Source of the DNA: Rikenella sp031549665
Lineage (GTDB): Bacteria; Bacteroidota; Bacteroidia; Bacteroidales; Rikenellaceae
Direction of reading: 5' to 3'
DNA: 64,000 bases
NCBI GenBank assembly: GCA_031549665.1
Contig: JAVBPJ010000001.1
Coordinates: 186,001-250,000 of the forward strand
Shown here: positions 42,523 to 51,075 of the stretch, piece by piece
How the letters are laid out: every line of letters starts with the position of its first letter
Position numbering within the stretch: position 1 is the stretch's first letter
Position numbers and translations under genes: made by a program
The notes under the pieces: model-generated
The model's database searches: none
Told to the model about the DNA's origin: nothing
The model's input: the letters and a program-made list of their open reading frames with translations, nothing else

Positions 42523-43809
42523 ATGGATACGAAAGAAAAAGAGATACACAAGGACAACATGGACCGGGTGCTTGCCCCCAAAAAAGGGATCCGCAAGAAA
42601 CACATCCCCTATATAGCCGGCGGCGTTTTCGTGCTGGCCGTGGCGGGTTGGCTCCTGCTTGGCGACCACAGCAGCTCGCTCAAGGTCGATAGCCGGACGC
42701 TGACGATCGAACCGGTCCGCAGCGGCCAGTTCAACGACTACGTCCGCGTGAGCGGCACCGTGCAACCCATCACCACGGTGCAGGTGAGTCCGCTGGAGAG
42801 CGGAAACGTCGAAACCAAAGTGGTCGAGGAGGGGGCCATGGTCAAGCGGGGCGACATCATCGTGCGGCTGAGCAATCCGCAGCTCAACATGCAGATTCTG
42901 ACCAGCGAAGCCGACCTGGCCGAAAAGGAAAACCTGCTCCGCAACACCCGCGTGAGCATGGAGCAGGAACGCCTGAACCTGCGGCAGGAGCGGTTGCGGC
43001 TCGAAATGAACGCCGGCCGCCTGCTGCGCCGGTACGAGCAATGCCGGTCGCTGTATGCCGAAAAGCTGGTCTCGCGCGAGGAGTTTCTCCAGGCCAAAGA
43101 GGACTACGACCTGGCCCTGAAGCAAAAAGAGTTGGTGTACGACCGCCAGGTGCAGGACTCCATTTTCCGCAGCCTGCAGGTGGTTAACATGGAGATCAGC
43201 CTTGAAAGCATGCGCCAGAACATGATCCTGATCCGCCAGCGGGTCGACAACCTCAACGTGCGGGCCAACATCGACGGCGAACTGGGGCAGTTGGACGTGG
43301 TGTTGGGCCAGTTCATCGGCGCGGGCGCCAAGCTGGGGCAGATCAACGACCTGAGCGACTACAAGATCGAGGCGATGATCGACGAACACTACATCGACCG
43401 CGTGCGTCCGGGCCTGACGGGTACGTTCGAACGGCAGGGGGGCAAGTTCGACCTTGCGCTGCGCACCGTTTTTCCCGAAGTGCGTAACGGCCAGTTCCGC
43501 GTGTGGTGCAACCTGACGGGCGAGCGGCCCGACAACATCCGCTCGGGGCAGACCTACTACATCAATCTCGAATTGGGGCAGCCCTCCGAGGCGATCCTGA
43601 TTCCGCGCGGGGCGTTCTACCAAAGCACCGGCGGGGCGTGGATATTCGTCCTGTCGCCCGACGGAACGCGCGCCTACCGCCGCCCGGTGAAGATCGGCCG
43701 CCAAAATCCGCAGTACTACGAAGTGCTTGACGGATTGGACGCCGGCGAGAAAGTGATCGTGTCGAGCTACGAAACCTTCGGCGACAACCAAAACCTGATC
43801 TTGAAATAA
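42523..43809 (+). CDS. HlyD/MacA-type periplasmic adaptor
   Basis: A 428-aa membrane fusion protein. A short cytoplasmic N-terminus (MDTKEKEIHKDNMDRVLAPKK is basic and charged), one TM helix (about 28-45), a lipoyl/barrel-sandwich part (VSGTVQPITTVQVSPLESGNV), a long coiled-coil hairpin (about 125-240; Q/E/R/L-rich), and beta-barrel and membrane-proximal domains. It should link the permeases to the TolC-like channel. The start is the ATG after GGCA at 42520; upstream frame belongs to permease 3. It lies 13 nt before permease 4. Confidence 0.93.
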   Translation: MDTKEKEIHKDNMDRVLAPKKGIRKKHIPYIAGGVFVLAVAGWLLLGDHSSSLKVDSRTLTIEPVRSGQFNDYVRVSGTVQPITTVQVSPLESGNVETKVVEEGAMVKRGDIIVRLSNPQLNMQILTSEADLAEKENLLRNTRVSMEQERLNLRQERLRLEMNAGRLLRRYEQCRSLYAEKLVSREEFLQAKEDYDLALKQKELVYDRQVQDSIFRSLQVVNMEISLESMRQNMILIRQRVDNLNVRANIDGELGQLDVVLGQFIGAGAKLGQINDLSDYKIEAMIDEHYIDRVRPGLTGTFERQGGKFDLALRTVFPEVRNGQFRVWCNLTGERPDNIRSGQTYYINLELGQPSEAILIPRGAFYQSTGGAWIFVLSPDGTRAYRRPVKIGRQNPQYYEVLDGLDAGEKVIVSSYETFGDNQNLILK

Positions 43810-43822
43810 CACGAAAATCCCG

Positions 43823-46153
43823 ATGAAAAACTCGTTTCAACTGAAAGCCTTTCTCACCTTCCTGAGCCGCAACAAGCTCTACACGGCGGTGAACATTTTC
43901 GGTTTCGCCGTTTCGCTGATGTTCGTGATCCTGTTGGGGGTCTATACCCTGCGGGAATACTCCGTAGACCAGTTCCATGAAAACAAAGAGCGGATATTTC
44001 GGCTCGAACACGAAACGGGGTCTATCCTGTCGGCGGCCATACCGCCGTACCTCGAAAGCCGTTACCCGGAAATCGAGGCTTCGACCCGGCTTTTTCAACA
44101 GACCTACAAGGTTGAGGTGCCCGGAAAAGCAGAAGCCAAGTATCAGGAGGATATCCTATTGGCCGACTCCACGTTCTTCACCATGTTCTCCTTCCCCTTC
44201 GTAGAGGGGAATCCCGTCGCGGCGATGCCGACCAAACAACAGGTCGTTCTGACCGAAAGTTTCGCTCGGAAGCTTTTCGGCAATCAACCGGCTATGGGGC
44301 AAGCCATCAAAGTGGACGGACGGGATTTTACCGTCAACGGCGTGGTTCGGGACTTCAAAAATACCCACTTCAAGAACCCGGCGATGGTGATCTCCTTCGT
44401 CAACCTGGCCGATTTTTGGGGATATCCGGGCCTGCTGACCGAATTTAACAACAACAGTTTTACGATTTACCTGATGACCAAACCCGGAGCCGACCTGCGG
44501 GCCAAGCTGCCGGATATGGAAAAATACCTTCGAGACGATCTGAACCATTGGATGTTTTCGCAGGGACGCACCAAAAATCTGAATCTGGTTCCCCTTCCGG
44601 AGATCTACTTCAAACCGTCCGAGTCTGCCTATTTTGCCACGGGAAATAACCAGACCTACTTGGCCATATTGGGGGTTACGGCCCTGCTGATCCTGGTTTT
44701 TGCCATGATCAACTACATCAACCTGTCGGTCGCCCAAACTGGTTTCCGTGCCAAAGAGGCCGCCATGCGCCGCCTGTTGGGTGGTTCGCGGGGGCAACTC
44801 TTTTGGAATTTCATCACCGAATCGATGTTGCTTTGCGCATTCTCGTTCCTGCTGGGGCTTGGGTTGGCACAGGCGGCCGAACCCTTGTTCCAGCAAATGA
44901 TGAACACACAGGTCGCGCTGACCGATGGAATGACCTGGGCGAACCTGGGCATCGCCGTCGCCGGGGTACTCGTACTGGGCATGATCGCCGGGACGATTCC
45001 GGCTGTGGTGGTTACCCGTTTCCAGCCCATCGACGTAGTGCGCGGCACCTTCCGGCGCAAAACCAAAATGGTTTACAGCAAGGTGCTGATCTCCTTTCAA
45101 TACTGCATCACCATTGCGCTGATCGGCTGTACGATCACCATCATCAGCCAGGTGCGGTACATGCAGAACGCCGATATGGGGTACGCGACCCATCAGGTTA
45201 TTGTAGCTCAGAATATCTGTTCGCCCGAGGAAGAGGCCGGTTTCCGCGACCGCCTGATGGCCATCCCCGGCGTCGAACGGGTCTCCTTTTCGCAAGGCGT
45301 CCCGCCTTCAATGGTCAACAACAACTCCTGGCGGGATAAAAACGATGTGAACCACAGCGTATCCACCTACACCGCCGATTCGGTCTTTATGCAGATCATG
45401 CGGTTCGATACGGTCTATTCTACGGGATTAAAAGGCTTCTGGGTCAACGAAACGATGGCTAAAAAGTCCGAGCTTCCCGCCGACGCCGTGGAAGTCGAGG
45501 TGTACGGAAAACTCCGCCCCCTGGCCGGCATTCTGCGGGACTTCCACACGGGCGGTTTTTCCGAGGAGATCGGCGAGGCGATGATCGCTCCTATGGGCTG
45601 GCAAGGCAATGGGTGGGCCTGGACTACGGTGATCGAGACTTCGGGAGGCGATCCGTTCGAAACTTTCAGGCGGGTCGAAGAACTCTTCAACGAAAAAGCG
45701 GGCGGCAATTTCTTTCAGGGCGAGTTTCTGGATCAAACCGTCGCCAAACTGTACGAGGAACAGAAACGGATGACGCAGGTGCTGGGATCGCTGTCGTTGA
45801 TCGCCATCGTGATCTCGGCATTGGGCATGCTGGCCATGGCCACCTACTTCATCCGCCAGCGGACACAAGAGGTAGCCGTACGGAAAGTCTTCGGTTCCAC
45901 CCGCAAGCAGGTGCTCGTACGGTTGATGGGTAATTTTCTGTGGCTGGTCGGCATCGCCTTTGTGGTAGCCGTGCCGGTGATCGCCTACTTGATGCGGGAG
46001 TGGCTGTCGGGCTATCCTTATCGGATTCCCCTTTCGTGGACGATCTTTGCCGGAGCGGGCCTGCTGGCGCTGGCCATTGCGAGCCTGACGGTGTTGTGGC
46101 AGTCGCTCCGCGCCGCCTCGACCAATCCCGTTAAATCGCTCAAATCCGAATAA
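43823..46153 (+). CDS. FtsX/MacB-type ABC transporter permease 4
   Basis: A 776-aa permease of the MKNSFQLKAF subgroup with the same helix layout as permease 3. The cytoplasmic parts (VAQTGFRAKEAAMRRLLGGSRGQL, RTQEVAVRKVFGSTRKQVL) are conserved and the periplasmic domains are diverged. It begins 13 nt after the adaptor and is followed after 14 nt by permease 5. Confidence 0.92.
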   Translation: MKNSFQLKAFLTFLSRNKLYTAVNIFGFAVSLMFVILLGVYTLREYSVDQFHENKERIFRLEHETGSILSAAIPPYLESRYPEIEASTRLFQQTYKVEVPGKAEAKYQEDILLADSTFFTMFSFPFVEGNPVAAMPTKQQVVLTESFARKLFGNQPAMGQAIKVDGRDFTVNGVVRDFKNTHFKNPAMVISFVNLADFWGYPGLLTEFNNNSFTIYLMTKPGADLRAKLPDMEKYLRDDLNHWMFSQGRTKNLNLVPLPEIYFKPSESAYFATGNNQTYLAILGVTALLILVFAMINYINLSVAQTGFRAKEAAMRRLLGGSRGQLFWNFITESMLLCAFSFLLGLGLAQAAEPLFQQMMNTQVALTDGMTWANLGIAVAGVLVLGMIAGTIPAVVVTRFQPIDVVRGTFRRKTKMVYSKVLISFQYCITIALIGCTITIISQVRYMQNADMGYATHQVIVAQNICSPEEEAGFRDRLMAIPGVERVSFSQGVPPSMVNNNSWRDKNDVNHSVSTYTADSVFMQIMRFDTVYSTGLKGFWVNETMAKKSELPADAVEVEVYGKLRPLAGILRDFHTGGFSEEIGEAMIAPMGWQGNGWAWTTVIETSGGDPFETFRRVEELFNEKAGGNFFQGEFLDQTVAKLYEEQKRMTQVLGSLSLIAIVISALGMLAMATYFIRQRTQEVAVRKVFGSTRKQVLVRLMGNFLWLVGIAFVVAVPVIAYLMREWLSGYPYRIPLSWTIFAGAGLLALAIASLTVLWQSLRAASTNPVKSLKSE

Positions 46154-46167
46154 CATCCAACAACCCC

Positions 46168-48519
46168 ATGAAAAACTCGTTTCAACTAAAAGCCTTTCTG
46201 ACCTTCCTGAGCCGCAACAAGCTCTATACGGCGGTGAACCTTTGCGGATTCGCCGTATCACTCGCCTTTGTGCTCCTTTTGGGGCTCTATCTTCAGCGCG
46301 AATATGCGGTCGATGCCGACCAACCCAACGCCGACCGTATTTTCAAGCTGACAACCTCCGCCGGAAACGCCTTTGCTCCGCCTGCGGCGGCCGACCTGCA
46401 AAATCGTTACCCCGAAATTGAACGAACCCTGCGGGTCGGCAACATAGAACTCAACGACATTACCGTTACCCGCGAAGGAACCAAAGAGCGTTTTTCCGGC
46501 GAGGCGCTGTTTGTCGATACCACCTTTTTGCAAATGTTCTCGTTCCCGTTGGTTGAGGGAACTCCTCAAAGCGTGATGCGGACCAAGCAGGACGTGGTGC
46601 TGACTGAGAGTTTTGCCAAAAAACTCTTTGGCGATGCTCCGGCCATCGGGAAAACCATTTCGTTGGCCGACCACATGAATCCTTTTACGGTGAGCGGCGT
46701 AGTGGTCGATTTAAAGAACACGCACTTCCGCAACCCCGCTGTATTGGCCCCTTTCCCCGCCGTGGGCGACTACTATGGGGCCCCGTACCTGGTCAATTTT
46801 TGGGGGTGGTGCATGCCTTCGCTCTACCTGCAAGCCCGTCCGGGAACTGACCTGCCGGCCAAAGTGGACGATATGCTCTCCTACTTCCAGTCCAACGGGG
46901 CGTATTGGCTGTATGGCAGGGATTCGACCCTGGGCGTGCAGCTCACCCCCCTGCGCGAGGCTTATTTCGAGACCTCGTTGGGGGCGAAACACAACCACAA
47001 CACAAACGACGCTTCGTGGCTGCGGGTGTTGGGATTTATGGCCCTGCTGGTGCTTGTTTTTGCGCTGGCGAACTACGTCAACTTGTCAATGGCCCAAACC
47101 GGATTCCGCGCCAAAGAGGCCGCCATGCGTCGCCTGTTGGGTGGTACGCGCGGCGGATTGTTCTTTTCGTTTATCCTTGAATCGCTGTTGCTCTGCGTGG
47201 TTTCGTTCGGGCTGGCCCTGGTGCTGGCTTCGGCGCTCGAACCCTGGTTCCAGCAGGTGATGAACAGCTCGGTGGCTTTGTCGGGGCTGCTGACCCCCCT
47301 GAACATACTGGTTATGTTAGCGGGCATCGTGCTGTTGGGCGTACTGGCTGGGATTCTTCCGGCGCTGGTGATCGTCCGTTTCCAACCCATCGAGGTGGTG
47401 AAGGGCACCTTCCGCCGCCGCACCAAAATGGTGTACAGCAAAGTGCTGATCGCCACGCAATACGCCATCACCATCGCCCTGATCGGCTGCACGTTCACCA
47501 TCTTGCGGCAGGTACACTTTATGAGAACCACCGACCTGGGGTACAACACCGACTTCATCATCGGGTTCAGCAATCCGGTGGGCCAGGCGCAACAATCGAG
47601 CCTGCAGGCTGAACTGCTGCGTGTCCCCGGAGTGGAACAGGTGGTTCTTTCGAACGGATACCCGCCCAGAAAGTCGAACAACAACTCGTTTGAGGACGGC
47701 GATCGAAACGCCTACAGTTTTCAGATTTACGAGGGCGATTCGTCCTTTATGTCGCTGATGGGCTTCCACGTACTGCACCGCACCGGCGTGGAGGATGCCG
47801 ATGCCGTTTGGTTCAACGAAACGGCGTGGAAGATGGCGAAGCTCGCTCCCGACGCTACCGAATGGAGGGTGACCGACCAATGGAAAATGAAATTGAAGGG
47901 CTATGTGCGCGACTTCCACTCCTACGGCCTCGATCGCCCCATCGGCGCCGAGATGATTCGTCCCTTCAATCCCCAGGGAACCGCCTGGAACGTGCTGGTA
48001 AAGGTGTCGCCCGCCGACCCGTTCGGCGCCTTCGATCGTGTACGCGAAACGACAGTCAAGTTTGCGGGAGGCGACGTTTTCGATGGCGAATTCCTCGACC
48101 AAACCATCGCTCACCTGTACGAAACGCAAAACCGGATGTCGAAGATCATGGGTTGGCTGACCATCGTCGCATTGGCCATTTCGACGATGGGGATGCTGGC
48201 CATGGCCACCTACTTCATCCGCCAGCGAACCCAGCAGATCGCCATCCGCAAGGTCTTCGGATCGACCGAGGCCGAGGTGCTGGTGCGCCTGTTGCGCAGC
48301 TTTCTGTGGCTGGTGGTGGTTGCCTTTGTGGTGGCCGCTCCGGCGATCGCACTGCTGATGCAGCGTTGGTTGTCGAATTACACCTACCGCATTTCGCTTT
48401 CGTGGCAAATCTTTGCGGTGGCCTTCCTTGCCGCCTTTGTGGTGGCCCTTGTCGCCGTACTCTGGAACGCGCTCCAGGCCGCTTACGCCAATCCCGTTAA
48501 ATCGCTCAAATCCGAATAA
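46168..48519 (+). CDS. FtsX/MacB-type ABC transporter permease 5
   Basis: A 783-aa permease of the MKNSFQLKAF subgroup. It shares with permease 3 the segment around the second TM block (SFILESLLLCVVSFGLAL; VMNSSVALSGLLTPLNI) and with permease 4 the C-terminal RTQQIAIRKVFGSTEAEVL region, so it looks like a mosaic of the two. It is followed after 49 nt by the ATPase gene. Confidence 0.92.
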   Translation: MKNSFQLKAFLTFLSRNKLYTAVNLCGFAVSLAFVLLLGLYLQREYAVDADQPNADRIFKLTTSAGNAFAPPAAADLQNRYPEIERTLRVGNIELNDITVTREGTKERFSGEALFVDTTFLQMFSFPLVEGTPQSVMRTKQDVVLTESFAKKLFGDAPAIGKTISLADHMNPFTVSGVVVDLKNTHFRNPAVLAPFPAVGDYYGAPYLVNFWGWCMPSLYLQARPGTDLPAKVDDMLSYFQSNGAYWLYGRDSTLGVQLTPLREAYFETSLGAKHNHNTNDASWLRVLGFMALLVLVFALANYVNLSMAQTGFRAKEAAMRRLLGGTRGGLFFSFILESLLLCVVSFGLALVLASALEPWFQQVMNSSVALSGLLTPLNILVMLAGIVLLGVLAGILPALVIVRFQPIEVVKGTFRRRTKMVYSKVLIATQYAITIALIGCTFTILRQVHFMRTTDLGYNTDFIIGFSNPVGQAQQSSLQAELLRVPGVEQVVLSNGYPPRKSNNNSFEDGDRNAYSFQIYEGDSSFMSLMGFHVLHRTGVEDADAVWFNETAWKMAKLAPDATEWRVTDQWKMKLKGYVRDFHSYGLDRPIGAEMIRPFNPQGTAWNVLVKVSPADPFGAFDRVRETTVKFAGGDVFDGEFLDQTIAHLYETQNRMSKIMGWLTIVALAISTMGMLAMATYFIRQRTQQIAIRKVFGSTEAEVLVRLLRSFLWLVVVAFVVAAPAIALLMQRWLSNYTYRISLSWQIFAVAFLAAFVVALVAVLWNALQAAYANPVKSLKSE

Positions 48520-48568
48520 AAAACCCTCAACCCGAAACAATCAAAACAACCAAAAACACCCCAATACT

Positions 48569-49273
48569 ATGGAAACCAACACACAAAACCCCATGCTTAA
48601 AACCCGTCAACTCGAAAAAGTATTCCGTACCGAAGAGGTCGAAACCCTGGCCCTGAACGGCGTTTCGATGGAGGTCAACGCCGGCGAATTCGTCGCCATC
48701 ATGGGCCCCTCGGGGTGCGGCAAATCGACCCTGCTGAACATCCTCGGCCTGCTCGACAACCCCACCGGGGGATCCTACGACCTGCTCGGCAAAGAGGTGG
48801 GAACGCTCAAGGAAAAAGACCGCACCCTGTACCGCAAAGGAAACATCGGCTTCGTGTTCCAAAGCTTCAACCTGATCGACGAACTGAACGTGTTCGAGAA
48901 CGTGGAGCTCCCGCTGATCTACCTGAAAGTCCCGGCCAAACGCCGCAAGGAGATGGTAACGGCCATCCTCGAAAGGATGAACATCAGCCACCGCGCCAAG
49001 CACTTCCCGCAGCAGCTCTCCGGAGGACAGCAGCAGCGCGTGGCCATCGCCCGCGCCGTGGTGGCGGGCCCCAAGCTGATCCTGGCCGACGAACCCACCG
49101 GGAACCTCGACACCAAGAATGGGCAGGAGGTGATGAACCTGCTTTCGGAACTCAACCGAGAAGGAACCACCATCGTGATGGTAACCCACTCGCAGCGCGA
49201 TTCGATGTACGCCCACCGCATCATCAGCCTGCTGGACGGACAGATTGTCGAAAGTGTGAAGAACAACCTGTAA
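48569..49273 (+). CDS. MacB/LolD-type ABC transporter ATPase
   Basis: A 234-aa ATPase with Walker A GPSGCGKST (46-54), Q loop VFQSFNLIDELNVFENVELPL, signature LSGGQQQR (about 150), Walker B LILADEPTGNLD (about 170) and the switch His in VTHSQRDS. It is the only ATPase gene of the operon and must serve some or all of the five permeases. The start METNTQNPMLK is at 48569; an alternative is the second Met eight codons on. A strong terminator follows. Confidence 0.95.
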   Translation: METNTQNPMLKTRQLEKVFRTEEVETLALNGVSMEVNAGEFVAIMGPSGCGKSTLLNILGLLDNPTGGSYDLLGKEVGTLKEKDRTLYRKGNIGFVFQSFNLIDELNVFENVELPLIYLKVPAKRRKEMVTAILERMNISHRAKHFPQQLSGGQQQRVAIARAVVAGPKLILADEPTGNLDTKNGQEVMNLLSELNREGTTIVMVTHSQRDSMYAHRIISLLDGQIVESVKNNL

Positions 49274-49310
49274 CGTGGCGCAAAGCCGCCCGCGGCTTCA
49301 GCCATAACCA

Positions 49311-49350
49311 ACGAAGGAGGCTCCCACACGCGGGAGCCTCCTTCGTTTTT
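49311..49350 (+). terminator. terminator of the export operon
   Basis: Perfect 15-bp hairpin ACGAAGGAGGCTCCC with a 6-nt loop followed by five T. It is 37 nt after the ATPase stop and close to the convergent tRNA gene. Confidence 0.93.
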
Positions 49351-49369
49351 GCGCCCCCTCGGGGGCCGG

Positions 49370-49443
49370 TAGCGAGAGCCGGGCTTGAACCGGCGACCTC
49401 ATGATTATGAATCATGCGCTCTAACCAGCTGAGCTACCTCGCC
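49370..49443 (-). tRNA. tRNA-Met (anticodon CAT)
   Basis: 74 nt that fold as a complete cloverleaf: acceptor GGCGAGG with TCTCGCT (G-U at both ends), D arm with AGCTGGTTA, anticodon arm CATGA-TTCATAA-TCATG, T arm GCCGG-TTCAAGC-CCGGC, discriminator A. The G1-U72 pair argues against the initiator (which has a mismatch there), so this should be the elongator; a lysidine-modified tRNA-Ile cannot be excluded. CCA is not encoded. Confidence 0.95.
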
Positions 49444-49568
49444 ATATTTGCTGCTGGAGCGGCGACAAAGATAGGGTTTGTCGCACACTTTTCCAACAAG
49501 GCGCGGGAAAAAGATGGCCCGATGCTCAAAAACGACGGCGGCAGGCTTCGGGGGATACACTATTTCGT

Positions 49569-49576
49569 TACCTTTG
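49569..49576 (+). promoter_or_regulatory. -7 promoter element of the clostripain-like gene
   Basis: TACCTTTG, 28 nt upstream of the MKINQYL start. Confidence 0.65.
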
Positions 49577-49604
49577 TCGTTATTATCGTGTGGAATTCAA
49601 CCGG

Positions 49605-50909
49605 ATGAAAATCAATCAATACCTTTCCAAAGGCCTTGTGCTTGCCGCCCTGCTCGCGGGGACGGCAGCCTGCAAAAAATCCAATCACGACCCCCTGCCC
49701 ACCGCCAACCGGACGGTGATCGTCTACATGGAGGCCGACAACAACTTGTACCAGTACGCCAAGGCCGACATCAACGAAATGGAGCGCGGCTGGAACAACC
49801 AGTACAAGGGAAGGGTGGTGGTTTATCTGGCCCCCGCGGCCAAAACCAGTGTCTATGCCTCGGGCGAACAGGATTACAACGAAAATCCCCGCCTGATGCT
49901 CATCTCCAGCGAACAGAGCGACCGGATCGCCAGCCGGGTGCTTAAACAATACACCCGCTCACAAAATCCGGCCGATGCGGCCACCCTTGCCGCCGTCATT
50001 CAGGACGCGGTGGAACTGGCTCCGGCCGAAGAGTACGCCCTGGTGTTGTGGTCGCACGGCACCGGGTGGGCTCCCCAGGGAATGGTCTCCCCGCTGCGCA
50101 GCCAGGCGGCGCCCCAGGTCGTTTCCGAAGGGACGCTGATGTCGAAGAGCGGCTTTCCCATCCAATCCTCCGAGGCTCCCCAGGTGGCCGCCGATGTGCC
50201 GCAGCCGGTCATACTTCAGTCGTTCGCCCACAGCATGACGTTTAATTCCGAAATGGACATCGACGCCCTGTCCGCAGCGTTGTCGGGGGCTCCTCATTTT
50301 AAATTCATTCTGTTCGATGCCTGTTACATGGGCTGCATCGAGGTGGCCTACCAGCTTCGCAACCGCGCCGACTACGTGCTGGCCTCGGCTGCCGAGAGTT
50401 ATGCCGAGGGGTATCCCTACAACGAGGTGCTGGGCGATATGCTGGCCCTCCCCGCCCCCGACGTGGTGGGCATGGCGACCAAATTTTTCAACTACTACAA
50501 CGGCCGTCCCGACGGCCCGGCCCGTACCGTTACCACGGGCGTGGTGCGCACCGACAAGCTCGAAGCGCTGGCCACAACCGTCAAAAACCTCGGTGCGGCG
50601 ACTACCCCGATACTTTCAGCCAATCAGGAGTTCGGGATCAATACCTACCGGAACACCTTTTGGGATTTGGGCGACTTTATCCACACTTCGTGGCGGGGCC
50701 ATGCCGGCCTGGCGGCGGTGGACGCGGCCCTGGCCGACGCCGTGATTTATAAAGCGTCGACCCCGTGGCTCTTCAACCAGATTCAGGTGAATACTTTCAG
50801 CGGGTGGTCGTGCTACATCCCCAAATCGACCCAGCCGCAGGCTTTGAATGTGTTCAAAACGCGGTTCGACTGGAGTACGGCCAGCGGCTTCAACGCCCTG
50901 GTGCCGTAG
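49605..50909 (+). CDS. clostripain-family (C11) cysteine protease lipoprotein
   Basis: A 434-aa secreted lipoprotein (signal ending GTAAC, Cys23) of peptidase family C11. The catalytic His is in WSHGTGW (His151) and the catalytic Cys in FDACYMG (Cys240), with the strand order of the caspase-like fold (TVIVYMEADNNL, ALVLWSHGTG, FKFILFDACYMG). An insert of about 60 residues lies between His and Cys. Such enzymes cut after Arg or Lys and are common in gut Bacteroidota, where some activate toxins or proenzymes. The start is the Met before the signal peptide, downstream of the promoter element. Confidence 0.92.
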   Translation: MKINQYLSKGLVLAALLAGTAACKKSNHDPLPTANRTVIVYMEADNNLYQYAKADINEMERGWNNQYKGRVVVYLAPAAKTSVYASGEQDYNENPRLMLISSEQSDRIASRVLKQYTRSQNPADAATLAAVIQDAVELAPAEEYALVLWSHGTGWAPQGMVSPLRSQAAPQVVSEGTLMSKSGFPIQSSEAPQVAADVPQPVILQSFAHSMTFNSEMDIDALSAALSGAPHFKFILFDACYMGCIEVAYQLRNRADYVLASAAESYAEGYPYNEVLGDMLALPAPDVVGMATKFFNYYNGRPDGPARTVTTGVVRTDKLEALATTVKNLGAATTPILSANQEFGINTYRNTFWDLGDFIHTSWRGHAGLAAVDAALADAVIYKASTPWLFNQIQVNTFSGWSCYIPKSTQPQALNVFKTRFDWSTASGFNALVP

Positions 50910-50936
50910 TTACGTCCGGTTGGGCAAGCATTAAAG

Positions 50937-50971
50937 AGCGCGGGGAGAACCATCAAGGTTCTCCCCGCGCT
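50937..50971 (+). terminator. terminator of the clostripain-like gene
   Basis: Perfect 15-bp hairpin AGCGCGGGGAGAACC, loop ATCAA, followed by GCGTTT. Confidence 0.85.
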
Positions 50972-51075
50972 GCGTTTATCAGGGCTGCGTGTACGCCGTG
51001 CGTTACGGAGGCGGCAAAAATCCGTCCCCAAACGGAAGCGTCGTTTCGCTGCGTAGGGTCGGGTAAAAGGCCGGT

